This document shows positions 24,410-34,226 of a stretch of 64,000 bases of DNA, piece after piece. Below the pieces are notes generated by a model, which was not told where the DNA came from, searched no databases, and saw only the letters and a program-made list of their open reading frames with translations. Source of the DNA: Erythrobacter tepidarius (GTDB lineage: Bacteria; Pseudomonadota; Alphaproteobacteria; Sphingomonadales; Sphingomonadaceae); contig NZ_MUYJ01000015.1 in the NCBI RefSeq assembly GCF_002155695.1, positions 1 through 64,000 on the forward strand, given 5' to 3'. Each line of letters begins with the position of its first letter. Position 1 is the first letter of the stretch. Position numbers and translations under genes: made by a program.

Positions 24410-25771
24410 TCACGCATGCGTCAGCTCCCGGTCAGCCTGCAACCCGAACCATCCGTGCACCAGCACAAGCGCGCACAGCGCCACGATCAGGCCGAAGCCC
24501 AGCCAGTCGGAATGGCCGTAGAGCCAGACGCCCAGCGCGGGCGCGTAGATATAGCTTGCGCCTGCCAGCGAGGCGACGATACCGCTCGCCTGTCCCTGCT
24601 CGGCACGGGTGACCGCGAGCGAGGTGCCGGCCGTTGTCCCCGGGCGGAACAGGCCGAACCCCAGCGAGGCAATCGCATAGCCCAGCGCGATCAGGTGCAG
24701 ATCCCCCGCCAGCGCCAACACCACCGTGCCCAGTGCCGCGGCGGCGATGCCCCACAGCGTCGCCGCGCGCGGGCCGAGATGAAAGCGCGGGATCAGGCCC
24801 CATTGCGCAAGCAGCGTCGCGATCGCCCCGCTCATCAGCACGAGGCCCACCGGCCCCGCGCCTTCGGCGGGGCTGTCGCGCAGGGCCAGCCGGTCGAGCA
24901 CCAGAAAGCCCGAAATCCCCAGCACCATCGCCTGCGCATGGCCGCCGAAGAACCCTGCGAAGACCCACGGCCTAATGCGCGGATCGCGCCATGAGAGCCG
25001 CGGCGGCGGGCCCGCGATTGCAAGCGCATCCTCGCTCTCGCTCGTCTCCTGCGGGTCGAGCGGCGCGCCCGAACCGCTCGACGAATAGGCCACCGCCTGG
25101 CCGCGCGCGGCAAAACGCGGCTCGTCGTCGGGCAGGCGCAGGCGCAGCAGCGCGAGCGCGACCGCGCCGATGACGGCAAAGCACAGGAACGGCCCGGTCA
25201 GCCCGATCCCGAGGAAGGGCAGCACCATTAGCGGCGCCAGCGCGGGGCCGATCACCGTGCCCAGCCCAAAACTCGATGCGATCAGTGAAAGCGCCTGGGT
25301 GCGCTCGGCCCGCGGCGTGCGCGCGGCAACATAGGCCTGCACCGCCGGCGGCGCGGCGCTGCCGAACCCGCCATAAAGGCTGCGTGCGGCAGCAAAGGCG
25401 ACCAGCGTCCACAGTGCGCTCATCCAGCCCGCCAGCCCCGCCCACAGCGCCCCGCCGCACAGGATGAAGGAAGCGATGAAGCCTGCCAGCCCCACCGCCA
25501 TCATCGCCTTGCGCCCGCGCCGGTCCGAGCGCCGCGCCCAGAGCGGCGCGCACACCACCCAGAGCAGCGCCGACCAGCTATAGGCAAGGCTGATCCACAC
25601 GTCCTCGACCCCCAGCGCCGTGCCGATCGAGGGCATCACCGATTGCATCGCGGTGTTGCCGGCGGCGGTTACCAGCATCACCATGAACAACAGCGCCATG
25701 CGCGCCGGCGGGATCGCGCGCGCCGCAGCGGCCTGTCCCGCCGGTTCGCGGTGGGGATCGGTCTCGGCCAT
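24410..25771 (-). CDS. Major facilitator superfamily transporter
   Basis: A 453-residue inner-membrane protein with about twelve hydrophobic helices and a hydrophilic central loop near residues 205-240 (rich in Ser/Glu/Asp). The loop between helices 2 and 3 carries the MFS signature APLWARRSDRRGRKA. It resembles drug:H+ antiporter-like MFS proteins, but no substrate can be assigned. A second membrane-protein gene lies 18 bp upstream on the same strand, so the two may form an operon. Confidence 0.9.
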   Translation of the reverse strand: MAETDPHREPAGQAAAARAIPPARMALLFMVMLVTAAGNTAMQSVMPSIGTALGVEDVWISLAYSWSALLWVVCAPLWARRSDRRGRKAMMAVGLAGFIASFILCGGALWAGLAGWMSALWTLVAFAAARSLYGGFGSAAPPAVQAYVAARTPRAERTQALSLIASSFGLGTVIGPALAPLMVLPFLGIGLTGPFLCFAVIGAVALALLRLRLPDDEPRFAARGQAVAYSSSGSGAPLDPQETSESEDALAIAGPPPRLSWRDPRIRPWVFAGFFGGHAQAMVLGISGFLVLDRLALRDSPAEGAGPVGLVLMSGAIATLLAQWGLIPRFHLGPRAATLWGIAAAALGTVVLALAGDLHLIALGYAIASLGFGLFRPGTTAGTSLAVTRAEQGQASGIVASLAGASYIYAPALGVWLYGHSDWLGFGLIVALCALVLVHGWFGLQADRELTHA

Positions 25772-25789
25772 CGGCGGGCTGTGTCTGCC

Positions 25790-26644
25790 CTATTCGAAGG
25801 TTTCGGCCAGCCGCTCGGGCGCAGCGCCGGCAAGCTGGCGATGAACCGCGGCCAGCACGACGAGGAAGATCACCGTGATGATCGCATTCACCAGCGCGTT
25901 CACCGCGGCGATGCCGATGCGGGCCACCTCGCCGCCTGCGGCCGAGAGGATCAGCGTCAGTATGCCCTGCACCAGCGCGCCGATGATCACGATCACCACG
26001 AAGAGCAGCACGAAAAAGGCGAAAATGCGCAAACTGTTGCCCTTGGTCAGCCGCCATGAACGGGCGATGGCAGCAACCGGATTGCGCTCTTCATCAATGG
26101 CGATGACAGGCGCGATCAGCGAGAACTTCACCGCCACGTAGATTACCAGCACCACCAGCGCGAGGCCTGCAATCGCCACCACCACCGGCGGCGCGAGCGC
26201 GGCCAGCAGCGCCAGCGGCACACCGATCGCCACCCCTGCGGCGAGCGCGCTCAGCAACTGCGCGGCGATATAGGAGGGGATGCTCCGCACGCCCTTGCCC
26301 AGCGCCTCGCCCACGGTCGGATGGCCGCGATCGGTCAGCAGCGCGAGCAGGCTCATCGAGCCGATGAAGCCGGCGATGCTGATCGCCACCAGCGCCGGCC
26401 AGCTATCGGCATAGAGCGCGGCGAACTGATCCATCGCCTGCTGCATCGCCGCCTGCGGATCGCCGCTCTGGCCCGGGCCGGAAACCGGCAGCGTGGCGCC
26501 GACCTCGGGCATCATCAGCCCGGCGGCGAACGAGGGCAGGAAGAAGAACAGCCCCGCCAGCGCCGAGATCGTGTCCTTGTTGGCTCCGATCAGCGCGGTC
26601 GCCTGGGTCCAGGCCTTCCCCATGTCGAGCTTTGCATTTGCCAT
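25790..26644 (-). CDS. Conserved hypothetical multi-pass membrane protein
   Basis: A 284-residue protein with roughly six hydrophobic segments: about residues 25-45, 85-110, 125-150, 155-180, 215-245 and 250-275. The motif [30 protein letters not shown] before the last helices is typical of a family resembling the membrane domain of glycerophosphoryl diester phosphodiesterases, whose role is unknown. I pick the ATG at 26644 ([12 protein letters not shown]). It is divergent from lipB with 83 bp between starts, and it is followed by the MFS gene. Confidence 0.8.
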   Translation of the reverse strand: MANAKLDMGKAWTQATALIGANKDTISALAGLFFFLPSFAAGLMMPEVGATLPVSGPGQSGDPQAAMQQAMDQFAALYADSWPALVAISIAGFIGSMSLLALLTDRGHPTVGEALGKGVRSIPSYIAAQLLSALAAGVAIGVPLALLAALAPPVVVAIAGLALVVLVIYVAVKFSLIAPVIAIDEERNPVAAIARSWRLTKGNSLRIFAFFVLLFVVIVIIGALVQGILTLILSAAGGEVARIGIAAVNALVNAIITVIFLVVLAAVHRQLAGAAPERLAETFE

Positions 26645-26727
26645 GTCCGTCCGATCCCCGACGCTATGTGACGATGCTCCTGCAATCGCCTCTTGCCATC
26701 CAGGCTCAATGCCCCCACCGAGGCGGC

Positions 26728-27417
26728 ATGGCAAGCACTGCTCCCAAGACTGTCAGACCTGCGCCTCCCGAATGGCGGCGCGAGAGTGCGCCGGTGCCCT
26801 ATGCCGAAGCGCTGGCGGCGATGGAGGCGCGCAATCAGGCGGTTGCGGCGGGCGAAGCGGCGGAGCTGGTCTGGCTGCTCGAACACCCGCCGGTTTATAC
26901 CGCGGGCACCAGTGCCGACCCTGCCGAACTGGTCGATCCGCGCTTCGAGGTGGTCGAGGCCGGGCGCGGCGGGCGCTATACCTATCACGGCCCCGGCCAG
27001 CGCATCGGTTACCTGGTGCTCGATCTCAACCAGCGGGGCAAGGACGTGCGCTGCTTCGTTCACGCGATCGAGGGCTGGGTGATCGCCGCGCTGGCGCGCT
27101 TCGGGGTCGAAAGCTGGCGGGCGGAAGGCCGCGTCGGCATTTGGACCCGCGACAGCGACGGCAGCGAGGCCAAGATCGGCGCGATCGGGGTGCGCGTGCG
27201 GCGCTGGGTGACGATGCATGGCTTCTCGGTCAACCTTGATCCCGACCTTTCCCATTTCGGCGGGATCGTGCCTTGCGGCATTGCCGAATACGGTGTCACC
27301 AGCCTCGCGAAGCTCGGCCTGAAGGTCTCGGCGGAGGCATGGGATGCGGCGCTGGCCGCGACCTCGGAGGATTTCCTTGACGCGCTCGACGCGGCGGCGA
27401 AAAGAGCGTGCCGATGA
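26728..27417 (+). CDS. lipB: Lipoyl(octanoyl) transferase LipB
   Basis: A 229-residue enzyme that moves octanoyl groups from acyl carrier protein to lipoyl domains, the first step of protein lipoylation. Signature segments are [49 protein letters not shown] (catalytic Lys) and [17 protein letters not shown] (catalytic Cys). The start at 26728 (MASTAPK) gives normal length; a longer frame upstream overlaps the divergent promoter region. Its stop overlaps the ATG of a small lipoprotein gene (ATGA), so they are translationally coupled. lipA is not in the window. Confidence 0.95.
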   Translation: MASTAPKTVRPAPPEWRRESAPVPYAEALAAMEARNQAVAAGEAAELVWLLEHPPVYTAGTSADPAELVDPRFEVVEAGRGGRYTYHGPGQRIGYLVLDLNQRGKDVRCFVHAIEGWVIAALARFGVESWRAEGRVGIWTRDSDGSEAKIGAIGVRVRRWVTMHGFSVNLDPDLSHFGGIVPCGIAEYGVTSLAKLGLKVSAEAWDAALAATSEDFLDALDAAAKRACR

Positions 27418-27728
27418 ACCGCGCTGCCTTTCATGCCGTCCTCCTCCTGCTGCTTTGCACCGCCTGCACCGGGGAGGCAGGCGCGCCTGCCGAGCGCGGC
27501 GGCAAGGCCGCGGGCGAGGTGCTGGGTGGATCGATCTCGGATGCGATGATCCCGCTCGAACAGCTCGATTCGCAAGCTCCCCTTGCCCCGCGCCAGGGGC
27601 CGGCTCCGGCCGATCTCGATGCCGAGCAGCCGGTGGTCACCCCGGTCGAGGGGGTGGAGGGCGCGGCGCCGCAAAGCGAAGGGGCCGAAGCACCCCCCGC
27701 CGCCCCGGCCCCTGATGCGTCCGAATAA
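27414..27728 (+). CDS. Small putative lipoprotein coupled to lipB
   Basis: A 104-residue protein with an N-terminal hydrophobic segment ending in [12 protein letters not shown]18 could be lipidated, although Cys at -3 makes the lipobox atypical. The mature part is Pro/Ala/Glu-rich with few hydrophobic residues and is probably disordered. The ATG overlaps the lipB stop by four bases. I do not recognise a family; the role is unknown. The coding call rests on the overlap and the signal-like N-terminus. Confidence 0.65.
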   Translation: MNRAAFHAVLLLLLCTACTGEAGAPAERGGKAAGEVLGGSISDAMIPLEQLDSQAPLAPRQGPAPADLDAEQPVVTPVEGVEGAAPQSEGAEAPPAAPAPDASE

Positions 27729-27737
27729 AACCCGGGC

Positions 27738-28865
27738 TTACCCTGCTGCCTCGGCCCGTTCCTCGGCGAGGGTCGGGTAATCGACATAGCCTTCGGGGAT
27801 CGGGAAGTACCAGCTCTTGGGCACGTCCTTGTTGGGGTTCCAGTGGGCCCCGGCCGCGATCCGCTTTTCGAGATCGGGGTTGGAGATGTAGGGCCGCCCG
27901 AAGCTGACCGCATCGCACTTGCCGCTGGTCACGTCCGCTTCCGCCTGCTCGGCGGTGTAGTCGGAGTTGAGAATCAGCTTGCCGGTGTAGATCTGGCGGA
28001 TCAGCGGGCTTTGCTTGGGCACGTCGGTTCGCCCGAAGGTGCCTTCCGGCACGGGTTCGCGCAGTTCGACGAAAGCGAGGCCCAGTTCCTCGCACACCTT
28101 GGCCGCCGCGCCGAAGGTCGCAGGCGGGTTGCTGTCATCGGTCCCTTGCGAATCCCCATTGGGCGAGAGGCGGATGCCGACCCGGTCCGCGCCCCACACG
28201 TCGATCAGCGCTTCCAAGACTTCGCGCATGAAGCGGGTGCGGTTTTCGGGGCTGCCGCCATATTCGTCGGTGCGCAGGTTGGTCTTGTCGCGCAGGAACT
28301 GGTCGACAAGGTAGCCATTGGCGCCGTGAAGCTGCACCCCGTCGAAACCCGCCTTCTTGGCGTTCTCGGCGGCGCGGCGGTAATCGGCGATGGTGCGCTT
28401 GATGTCCGCATGGGTCATTTCGCGCGCTAGGGCATAGGGGTGCTTGCCGCTCGGCGTGTGCGCCTCGCCCGGCGCCTGCGTGGCGCTGGCCGAGAAGGGT
28501 GGCTCGCCGTTCAGGAAATAAGGATGGACGAGGCGCCCCATGTGCCAGAGCTGCATGACGATGAGGCCGCCTTCCTCGTGCACCGCCGCGGTGGTGGCCT
28601 TCCAAGCCTCGGTCTGTTCGTCCGTCCAGATTCCGGGAGCCGAAGGCCAGCCGAGTCCCTCACGGCTGATCCCGGTCGCTTCGGTGAGGATCATGCCCGC
28701 GCCGGCGCGCTGGCGATAATAGAGCGCCATCAAATCGTTCGGGACGAACATCGGATCGGCGGCGCGCCCGCGGGTCAGCGGCGCCATGAAGATGCGGTTC
28801 CTGGCATGGAGCGCGCCCATCCGGAGCGGCTGAAACAGGGCACCATAACTTGGGGTGTCGTGCAT
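27738..28865 (-). CDS. Old Yellow Enzyme-family alkene reductase (NemA-like)
   Basis: A 375-residue FMN-dependent TIM-barrel enzyme. Motifs include FQPLRMGALHARNRIFMAPLTRGRA, QLWHMGR, the H-x-x-N pair in LHGANGYLVDQFLRDKTNLRTDEYGG, and the phosphate-binding FGRPYISNPDL segment. Family members reduce activated C=C bonds of enones, N-ethylmaleimide or nitro compounds with NAD(P)H. The physiological substrate here is unknown. The start at 28865 (MHDTPSYG) matches the family; 14 extra codons upstream are open. It converges with the lipB operon and is divergent from the DMT transporter. Confidence 0.93.
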   Translation of the reverse strand: MHDTPSYGALFQPLRMGALHARNRIFMAPLTRGRAADPMFVPNDLMALYYRQRAGAGMILTEATGISREGLGWPSAPGIWTDEQTEAWKATTAAVHEEGGLIVMQLWHMGRLVHPYFLNGEPPFSASATQAPGEAHTPSGKHPYALAREMTHADIKRTIADYRRAAENAKKAGFDGVQLHGANGYLVDQFLRDKTNLRTDEYGGSPENRTRFMREVLEALIDVWGADRVGIRLSPNGDSQGTDDSNPPATFGAAAKVCEELGLAFVELREPVPEGTFGRTDVPKQSPLIRQIYTGKLILNSDYTAEQAEADVTSGKCDAVSFGRPYISNPDLEKRIAAGAHWNPNKDVPKSWYFPIPEGYVDYPTLAEERAEAAG

Positions 28866-28935
28866 ATGTGGGTAATCCTCTCGATCGGGTTGCGTTTGGC
28901 TATCCACTTGGGGGCGGCAAGGCTAGGGCGCAAGC

Positions 28936-29838
28936 ATGGAAAATGAGGGTGCGCCCCAAGAGAAACTTGTTCCCGCCGAAGCGCGCCCGGCGGCGTGGCT
29001 GCTGTTGCTCGCGCTGCTGGGCGGCAATGTCGCGCTGGCGATCGGGCCGTGGTTCGTGCGGGTGGCCGATACCGGGCCGGTTGCGGCCGGGTTCTGGCGA
29101 CTGTTTCTGGCGCTTCCGTTCATGGCGGTGCTGGCCCGGGCGAATGGCCAGCGGCTGACGGGCATCCCGGCGCCAACCCTGGCGCTGGTGGCGCTGGGCG
29201 CGGTGACCTTCGCGCTCGATCTTGCTAGCTGGCACATCGGCATCGGCATGACGCGGCTCGGCAATGCCACATTGTTCGGCAATGCCGGGTCGATCGTGCT
29301 CTTGTTCTGGGGGGTCATCGTCCATCGGATGCTGCCCGGCAGGCTGGAGTGGCTGGCGATCGTCTTCGCGCTGGCGGGCGCGGCGATCCTGATGGGGCGC
29401 AGCCTCGAGATTTCGCAAGAGACGCTGATCGGCGATCTGTTCAGTGTCGCAGCCGGGCTGCTTTATGCGGTCTATCTGCTGACGCTCCAGAACGCGCGCG
29501 GGGCGTTCGGATCGTGGAGCCTGCTGGTGTGGGTGAGCATCTTCGGCGCGCCGGTGCTGCTGGTGATTGCCTTGGCTCTGGGCGAGCCGGTGTGGCCCGG
29601 AGACTGGGGGCCGGTGATCGGGCTGTTCATTCTCAGCCAGCTGGTGGGGCAGGGGCTGATGGTGTTCGCGCTCAAATATTACCCGCCGCTGGTGGTGGGC
29701 CTTGCCCTGCTGACCCAGCCCGCGGTCGCCTCGGTCTACGGCTGGCTGGCGTTTGGGGAAGTGCTCTCGGGGCTGGATATCGTGGGCATGCTGCTGGTGG
29801 GCGCGGCGCTGGCGGTGTCGCGGGCGAGGGCGACCTAG
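28936..29838 (+). CDS. DMT-superfamily EamA transporter
   Basis: A 300-residue inner-membrane protein with about ten hydrophobic helices in two EamA repeats (about residues 20-145 and 165-295). The typical RLGNATLFGNAGSIVLLFWGV and LALLTQPAVASVYGWLAFGE segments sit at the ends of the repeats. Substrates of such drug/metabolite transporters cannot be told from sequence. Convergent with nadA. Confidence 0.9.
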   Translation: MENEGAPQEKLVPAEARPAAWLLLLALLGGNVALAIGPWFVRVADTGPVAAGFWRLFLALPFMAVLARANGQRLTGIPAPTLALVALGAVTFALDLASWHIGIGMTRLGNATLFGNAGSIVLLFWGVIVHRMLPGRLEWLAIVFALAGAAILMGRSLEISQETLIGDLFSVAAGLLYAVYLLTLQNARGAFGSWSLLVWVSIFGAPVLLVIALALGEPVWPGDWGPVIGLFILSQLVGQGLMVFALKYYPPLVVGLALLTQPAVASVYGWLAFGEVLSGLDIVGMLLVGAALAVSRARAT

Positions 29839-29885
29839 CGTCAATCTTCACCCCGGCCAAAGCGGGGGCCTCGGGCGGGCGCCCC

Positions 29886-30887
29886 TCAATCCCCGCTAAA
29901 CCGCACCTTCCCCAGATCGCCCATGCCCACGGTCCCGCTCGCCATTTCCAGCATCCGATCGAGGCTGCGCTTGGCCTTCAGGCGGATGCCTTCGTCTATT
30001 TCGATCTGCGGCTGCAAATCGCGCAGCGCCACATAGAGCTTTTCCATCGTGTTCAGCGCCATGTAGGGGCAGATGTTGCACGAACAGTTCCCGTCCGCCC
30101 CCGGCGCGCCGATGAAGGTCTTGTTCGGCAGCGCCTTTTCCATCTGGTGGATGATGTGCGGCTCGGTCGCCACGATCAGGGTGTCGCCCGGGAAGGTCTT
30201 GGCGAAGGCGAGGATGCCGCTGGTCGAGCCGACATAGTCCGCATGGTCGATGATCGTCGGCGGGCATTCGGGGTGCGCGGCAATCGGCGCGCCGGGATAT
30301 TGCTCCTTGAGCTTGAGCAGTTCGGTTTCGCTGAAAGCCTCGTGGACGATGCACACGCCGGGCCACAGCAGCATGTCGCGGTTGAACTTGCGCGCGAGGT
30401 AGCCGCCAAGGTGCCGGTCAGGGCCGAAGATGATCTTCTGTTCGGGCGGGATCTGGGCAAGGATTGTCTCGGCGGAGGAGGAGGTGACGATGATGTCGGA
30501 GAGCGCCTTCACCTCGGTCGAACAATTGATGTAGGTCAGCGCGATGTGATCGGGATGGGCCTCGCGAAAAGCGCGGAACTTCTCGGGCGGGCAGCTGTCT
30601 TCAAGGCTGCACCCGGCGTCCATGTCGGGCAGGATCACGGTCTTGTGGGGTGAGAGGATCTTGGCGGTATCGGCCATGAACTTGACCCCGCAGAAGGCGA
30701 TCACGTCGGCATCGGTCGCCGCTGCCTTGCGGCTGAGTTCGAGGCTGTCGCCCACGAAGTCGGCAATGTCCTGAATGTCGGGCGTCTGGTAATAATGCGC
30801 GAGGATCACCGCGTTGCGCTCTTTGCGCAAACGGTCAATCTCGGCCAGCAGATCGGCGCCGGCGGGGACTTTGGTGACTTGGTTCAT
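29886..30887 (-). CDS. nadA: Quinolinate synthase
   Basis: A 333-residue NadA that condenses iminoaspartate with dihydroxyacetone phosphate to quinolinate in NAD synthesis, using a 4Fe-4S cluster. Landmarks are AHYYQTPDIQDIADFVGDSL, FCGVKFMADTAKIL (cluster Cys), TYINCSTEVKALSD, and ANKTFIGAPGADG-like plus GNCSCNICPYMALNTMEKL (Cys-rich end). It stands alone; nadB and nadC, its usual partners, are not in this window. Confidence 0.96.
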   Translation of the reverse strand: MNQVTKVPAGADLLAEIDRLRKERNAVILAHYYQTPDIQDIADFVGDSLELSRKAAATDADVIAFCGVKFMADTAKILSPHKTVILPDMDAGCSLEDSCPPEKFRAFREAHPDHIALTYINCSTEVKALSDIIVTSSSAETILAQIPPEQKIIFGPDRHLGGYLARKFNRDMLLWPGVCIVHEAFSETELLKLKEQYPGAPIAAHPECPPTIIDHADYVGSTSGILAFAKTFPGDTLIVATEPHIIHQMEKALPNKTFIGAPGADGNCSCNICPYMALNTMEKLYVALRDLQPQIEIDEGIRLKAKRSLDRMLEMASGTVGMGDLGKVRFSGD

Positions 30888-30938
30888 GGGGCGGTTCCCG
30901 GATTGGACTGGCTGGTGGATATAGAGGGCGACGACTGG

Positions 30939-31817
30939 TTAGGCCACCCGCCAGACTGCATCCTGCTGACGAACCATGCCGCGCCTTTCCAGATCGAGCA
31001 GATGCGCGGTGACGCTCATCTCGGCCGCTCCGATCAGGCGCGGGTCGAGGCCCTTGTACATCTCGGGGATGAAGCCGCTGACGGGACGCGCGGCCTCGCC
31101 TAGCAGGCGCAGGATCTGGTTTTCGCGCTGGCGGCGGTGGCCGATCATCCCGCGCACCAGCTGGCGGGGCCTTTCGATCGCCGCGCCGTGGGCCGAGTGA
31201 TAGCGCACATCATCGCGCGCCAGCAGCTTTTCGAGGCTCGCCATGTAATCGCCCATGTCACCATCGGGTGGCACGACGACGCTGGTCGACCAGCCCATCA
31301 CGTGATCGCCGGTGAACAGTGCGCCCGATTCCTCCAGCGCATAGCACAGGTGGTTCGAGGTATGGCCCGGCGTGGCGACGGCGGTGAGCGTCCAGCCGGT
31401 GCCGCGCATCCCTTCGCCATCCAGCAGAACGCGGTCGGGCGCATAGGTGGTGTCGAAGGCCTCGTCCGAACGCGGCAGGTCGGATGACAGAACCAGCGGC
31501 GCGCAGCCGACGATCGGCGCACCCGTCCGCACCGCCAGCGGGGCAGCGGCGGGCGAGTGATCGCGGTGGGTGTGGGTGCACATGATCGCAAGCACGCGGC
31601 GTCCGGCAATCGCGGCAAGGATCGCTGCGATATGCGCTTCATCCGCCGGGCCCGGATCGATTACCGCGCAGTCCGGCCCGCGCGCCTCGCCCACCACATA
31701 GGTCTGGGTTCCGGTGAAGGTGTAGGGCGAAGGGTTGGGCGCCAGCACGCGGCGCACCAGCGGCTCGACATCTTCGGCAAGGCCGGTGGGCCAAGGTTGT
31801 GGGGGGATGGTGACCAT
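30939..31817 (-). CDS. Metallo-beta-lactamase fold hydrolase (LACTB2-like)
   Basis: A 292-residue MBL-fold protein. The zinc motif THTHRDH sits near residue 95, followed by PGHTSNHL and FTGDHVMGW, which supply further metal ligands, and a C-terminal winged-helix-like segment (RLIGAAEMSVTAHLLDLERRGMV) as in LACTB2-type proteins. Those enzymes are endoribonucleases or hydrolases of uncertain substrate. I use the ATG at 31817 (MVTIPPQPWP). Divergent from glpK, whose ATG lies about 55 bp away. Confidence 0.9.
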   Translation of the reverse strand: MVTIPPQPWPTGLAEDVEPLVRRVLAPNPSPYTFTGTQTYVVGEARGPDCAVIDPGPADEAHIAAILAAIAGRRVLAIMCTHTHRDHSPAAAPLAVRTGAPIVGCAPLVLSSDLPRSDEAFDTTYAPDRVLLDGEGMRGTGWTLTAVATPGHTSNHLCYALEESGALFTGDHVMGWSTSVVVPPDGDMGDYMASLEKLLARDDVRYHSAHGAAIERPRQLVRGMIGHRRQRENQILRLLGEAARPVSGFIPEMYKGLDPRLIGAAEMSVTAHLLDLERRGMVRQQDAVWRVA

Positions 31818-31872
31818 GGCCTTGCATATGCGGCGAGGCGTGGCAGAAGTCACCCCCGAGAGAGGATAGGTC

Positions 31873-33345
31873 ATGTCCGATTACATTCTGGTGCTCGACG
31901 AGGGCACCACCTCTACCCGCGCGATGCTGTTCGCCGCCGATGGCGTGTTTGTTGCGAGCGCGCAGGCCCCGCTCACCCAGCACTATCCGCAGGCCGGCTG
32001 GGTCGAGCATGATCCGCAGGAAATCTGGGAGAAGTCGCTGGCCTGTGCGCTGGAGGTCATCCCAAAGGTGGGCGGCGCGGCGGCGGTAGCCTGTATCGGC
32101 ATCACCAACCAGCGCGAGACCGTGGTGGCATGGGATCGCAATACCGGCCAGCCGCTGACCCGTGCGATCGTCTGGCAGGATCGCCGCACCGAGCCGCTCT
32201 GCGCGGCGCTGCGCGCGGGCGGGCACGAGGCCGCGGTGCAGCAGCGCACCGGATTGCTGCTCGATCCCTATTTCTCCGGCACCAAGATGCGCTGGATGCT
32301 CGATAATGTGCCGGACGTGAAGGCAGCGGCCGAGAAGGGCACGCTTGCCTTGGGCACGGTGGAAAGCTGGCTCATCTTCAAGCTCACCGGCGGCGCGGCG
32401 CATGTCACCGATGCCTCCAATGCCAGCCGCACGTTGTTGATGGGGCTGGAGGATACGCAGTTCAACGAGGGCCTGTGCGATCTGATCGGCGTGCCGCTGG
32501 CGGCGCTGCCGGGGGTGACCGACATGGCCGGGCCGCTCGCCATGACCGCTCCGGCGCTGTTCGGGCGGGCGATCCCGATCACCGGGCTGGCGGGGGACCA
32601 GCAGGCCGCGACCATCGGCCAGGGCTGTCTTGCGCCCGGCCAGACCAAGGCGACCTATGGCACCGGGGCCTTCGTGCTGACCTGCCAGGGGAGCCGCGTG
32701 CCGCGCTCGGCCAATCGCCTTCTGGGGACGGTGCTGACCCAGATCGAGGGCCAGCGCAGCTACGCCATCGAAGGCTCGGTCTTCGTCGCGGGCAGTCTGG
32801 TGCAGTGGCTGCGGGATTCGCTCGGGATTGTCGATCTTGCCGAGGAGACCGAGACCCTCGCGCGCACTATCCCTGACAGCGGCGGGGTGGTGATCGTGCC
32901 GGCGCTCTCGGGCCTCGGCGCGCCGCATTGGCGGGCCGAGGCGCGCGGGGTGATCGCGGGTCTGAGCTTTGCCAGCGGCAAGGCGCACCTCGCCCGTGCG
33001 GCGCTGGAGGCGATGGCGCACCAGACCCATGATCTCGCCACCGCCTTCGCCGCGGATGGGGCGGCGTGGCAGACGCTCAGGATCGACGGCGGGATGTCGG
33101 CCAACAACTGGATGGCGCAGGATCTGGCCGATATGCTCGGCGTTCCGGTCGAACGGCCGGCCTTCGTCGAAACCACTGCGCTGGGTGCAGCGATGCTGGC
33201 GGCGACGGGGGCTGGGCTCTACCCCGGCCTCGATGCGGCAGCAAAGGCGATGCGCGGCGCGCTGACGCGGTTCGATCCGGCGATGCCGGCGGGCGTGCGC
33301 GAGGAGCGGTTGAGCCGTTGGCGCAAGGCGCTGGCGGCGGCTTGA
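31873..33345 (+). CDS. glpK: Glycerol kinase
   Basis: A 490-residue FGGY-family kinase that makes glycerol 3-phosphate. Typical segments are LVLDEGTTSTRAMLF, GITNQRETVVAWDRNTG, IVWQDRRT, GLLLDPYFSGTKMRWML, GLAGDQQAATIGQG and the FGGY-type APHWRAEARGVIAGL. The start at 31873 has GAGAGGATA upstream. No glpF or glpD is adjacent. It converges with the RcdA-like gene. Confidence 0.96.
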   Translation: MSDYILVLDEGTTSTRAMLFAADGVFVASAQAPLTQHYPQAGWVEHDPQEIWEKSLACALEVIPKVGGAAAVACIGITNQRETVVAWDRNTGQPLTRAIVWQDRRTEPLCAALRAGGHEAAVQQRTGLLLDPYFSGTKMRWMLDNVPDVKAAAEKGTLALGTVESWLIFKLTGGAAHVTDASNASRTLLMGLEDTQFNEGLCDLIGVPLAALPGVTDMAGPLAMTAPALFGRAIPITGLAGDQQAATIGQGCLAPGQTKATYGTGAFVLTCQGSRVPRSANRLLGTVLTQIEGQRSYAIEGSVFVAGSLVQWLRDSLGIVDLAEETETLARTIPDSGGVVIVPALSGLGAPHWRAEARGVIAGLSFASGKAHLARAALEAMAHQTHDLATAFAADGAAWQTLRIDGGMSANNWMAQDLADMLGVPVERPAFVETTALGAAMLAATGAGLYPGLDAAAKAMRGALTRFDPAMPAGVREERLSRWRKALAAA

Positions 33346-33397
33346 TCCTCGATCGCGCCAACGCGCGATGCAGACCCCGCCCACCCAAGGTGGCTGT

Positions 33398-33859
33398 TTA
33401 ACCCAAACGCCCGAATTCGCGCCCGATGCGTTCCTGGAAGGCGCGCGCCGGGGAGGCCATTTCGAAGTGCTGGCGCCAGGCCTCGTCGAGTCGGGCGATG
33501 CGCCGGTGGAGACGCTCGGTCTCGGCGATCAACGCGCGGGTTTCCGGTTCGAGCAGCGCCAGCTGCTTCTCGTCCGCGCCGCGATCGGGCGGCAGCGCGC
33601 CGTGCAGGCGCACCCGGTTCTCCGAAAGCTCGCCCGAGAACAGTGCGCGCTGGTTGAGCAGCCATGCCAGCACGTGCATCATCCGGGTGGTGGCCTTGAG
33701 CCCCTCGGTCGAAAGCGCGAGACGCACGAAGGCATCCTCGCCGGTCACCGGCTCGCGGGTGCCGGCGGTGAACACCGCGCGCACCTCGTCGGCCAGCACC
33801 AGCGCTTCGGTGTAGAGCGCCTCGATGATCGGGCGAGAGAGACTGGAAGTCCGGGCCAT
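33398..33859 (-). CDS. RcdA-like protein (DUF1465)
   Basis: A 153-residue helical protein whose sequence fits the DUF1465 family, which includes Caulobacter RcdA, an adaptor that helps ClpXP degrade the cell-cycle regulator CtrA. Markers are IIEALYTEALVLADEVR, STEGLKATTRMMHVLAWLLNQRALFSGEL and TERLHRRIARLDEAWR. Family assignment is from memory of the sequence pattern; the CtrA role is inferred. The ATG at 33859 (MARTSSL) begins the conserved part. Confidence 0.8.
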   Translation of the reverse strand: MARTSSLSRPIIEALYTEALVLADEVRAVFTAGTREPVTGEDAFVRLALSTEGLKATTRMMHVLAWLLNQRALFSGELSENRVRLHGALPPDRGADEKQLALLEPETRALIAETERLHRRIARLDEAWRQHFEMASPARAFQERIGREFGRLG

Positions 33860-34016
33860 GGTGCGCCGCAGATTAGGCCCCTGCCGCCCGGCCCGCCACC
33901 GGCACATGGTTACTTTCCAAGCAATTTTTTCGCCTTTGTCCCGACCGGGAACAGTTTTGCGCGCGGCGCATCGATTGGTCGGGCAAGCCGTGCCATGACC
34001 GCGACGAACCGCCGGA

Positions 34017-34226
34017 TCAGGCAATGATGTCCGGCAGCAGCGTGTCCTCGATAATCGCGATCTGGTCCTTCAGGCGCAGCTTGCGCTTCTTCAGACGCGC
34101 GATCTGGAGCTGGTCGGCAAAGCCGTTCTGGCGCGCGGCTTCGCTCAGCGCGGTGATCGCGGCATCGAGGTCGCGATGCTCGGTCCTGAGCAATTCGAGC
34201 TTTTTGCGCAGCTCCTGCTCGGTCAT
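34017..34226 (-). CDS. Small coiled-coil protein, DUF465 family
   Basis: A 69-residue protein: MTEQELRKKLELLRTEHRDL, a helical middle, then LQIARLKKRKLRLKDQIAIIED. The LKKRKLRLKDQI segment is the DUF465 (YdcH-like) hallmark. Function unknown. The predicted product is a short helical hairpin. A related DUF465 gene lies divergently 292 bp away. The long upstream reading frame is not part of the gene. Confidence 0.85.
   Translation of the reverse strand: MTEQELRKKLELLRTEHRDLDAAITALSEAARQNGFADQLQIARLKKRKLRLKDQIAIIEDTLLPDIIA

Noticed and set aside
29851..29867. CCCCG/CGGGG hairpin between the DMT transporter gene and nadA as a terminator
   Set aside because: Five-base stem with no T run on either strand; too weak to list.
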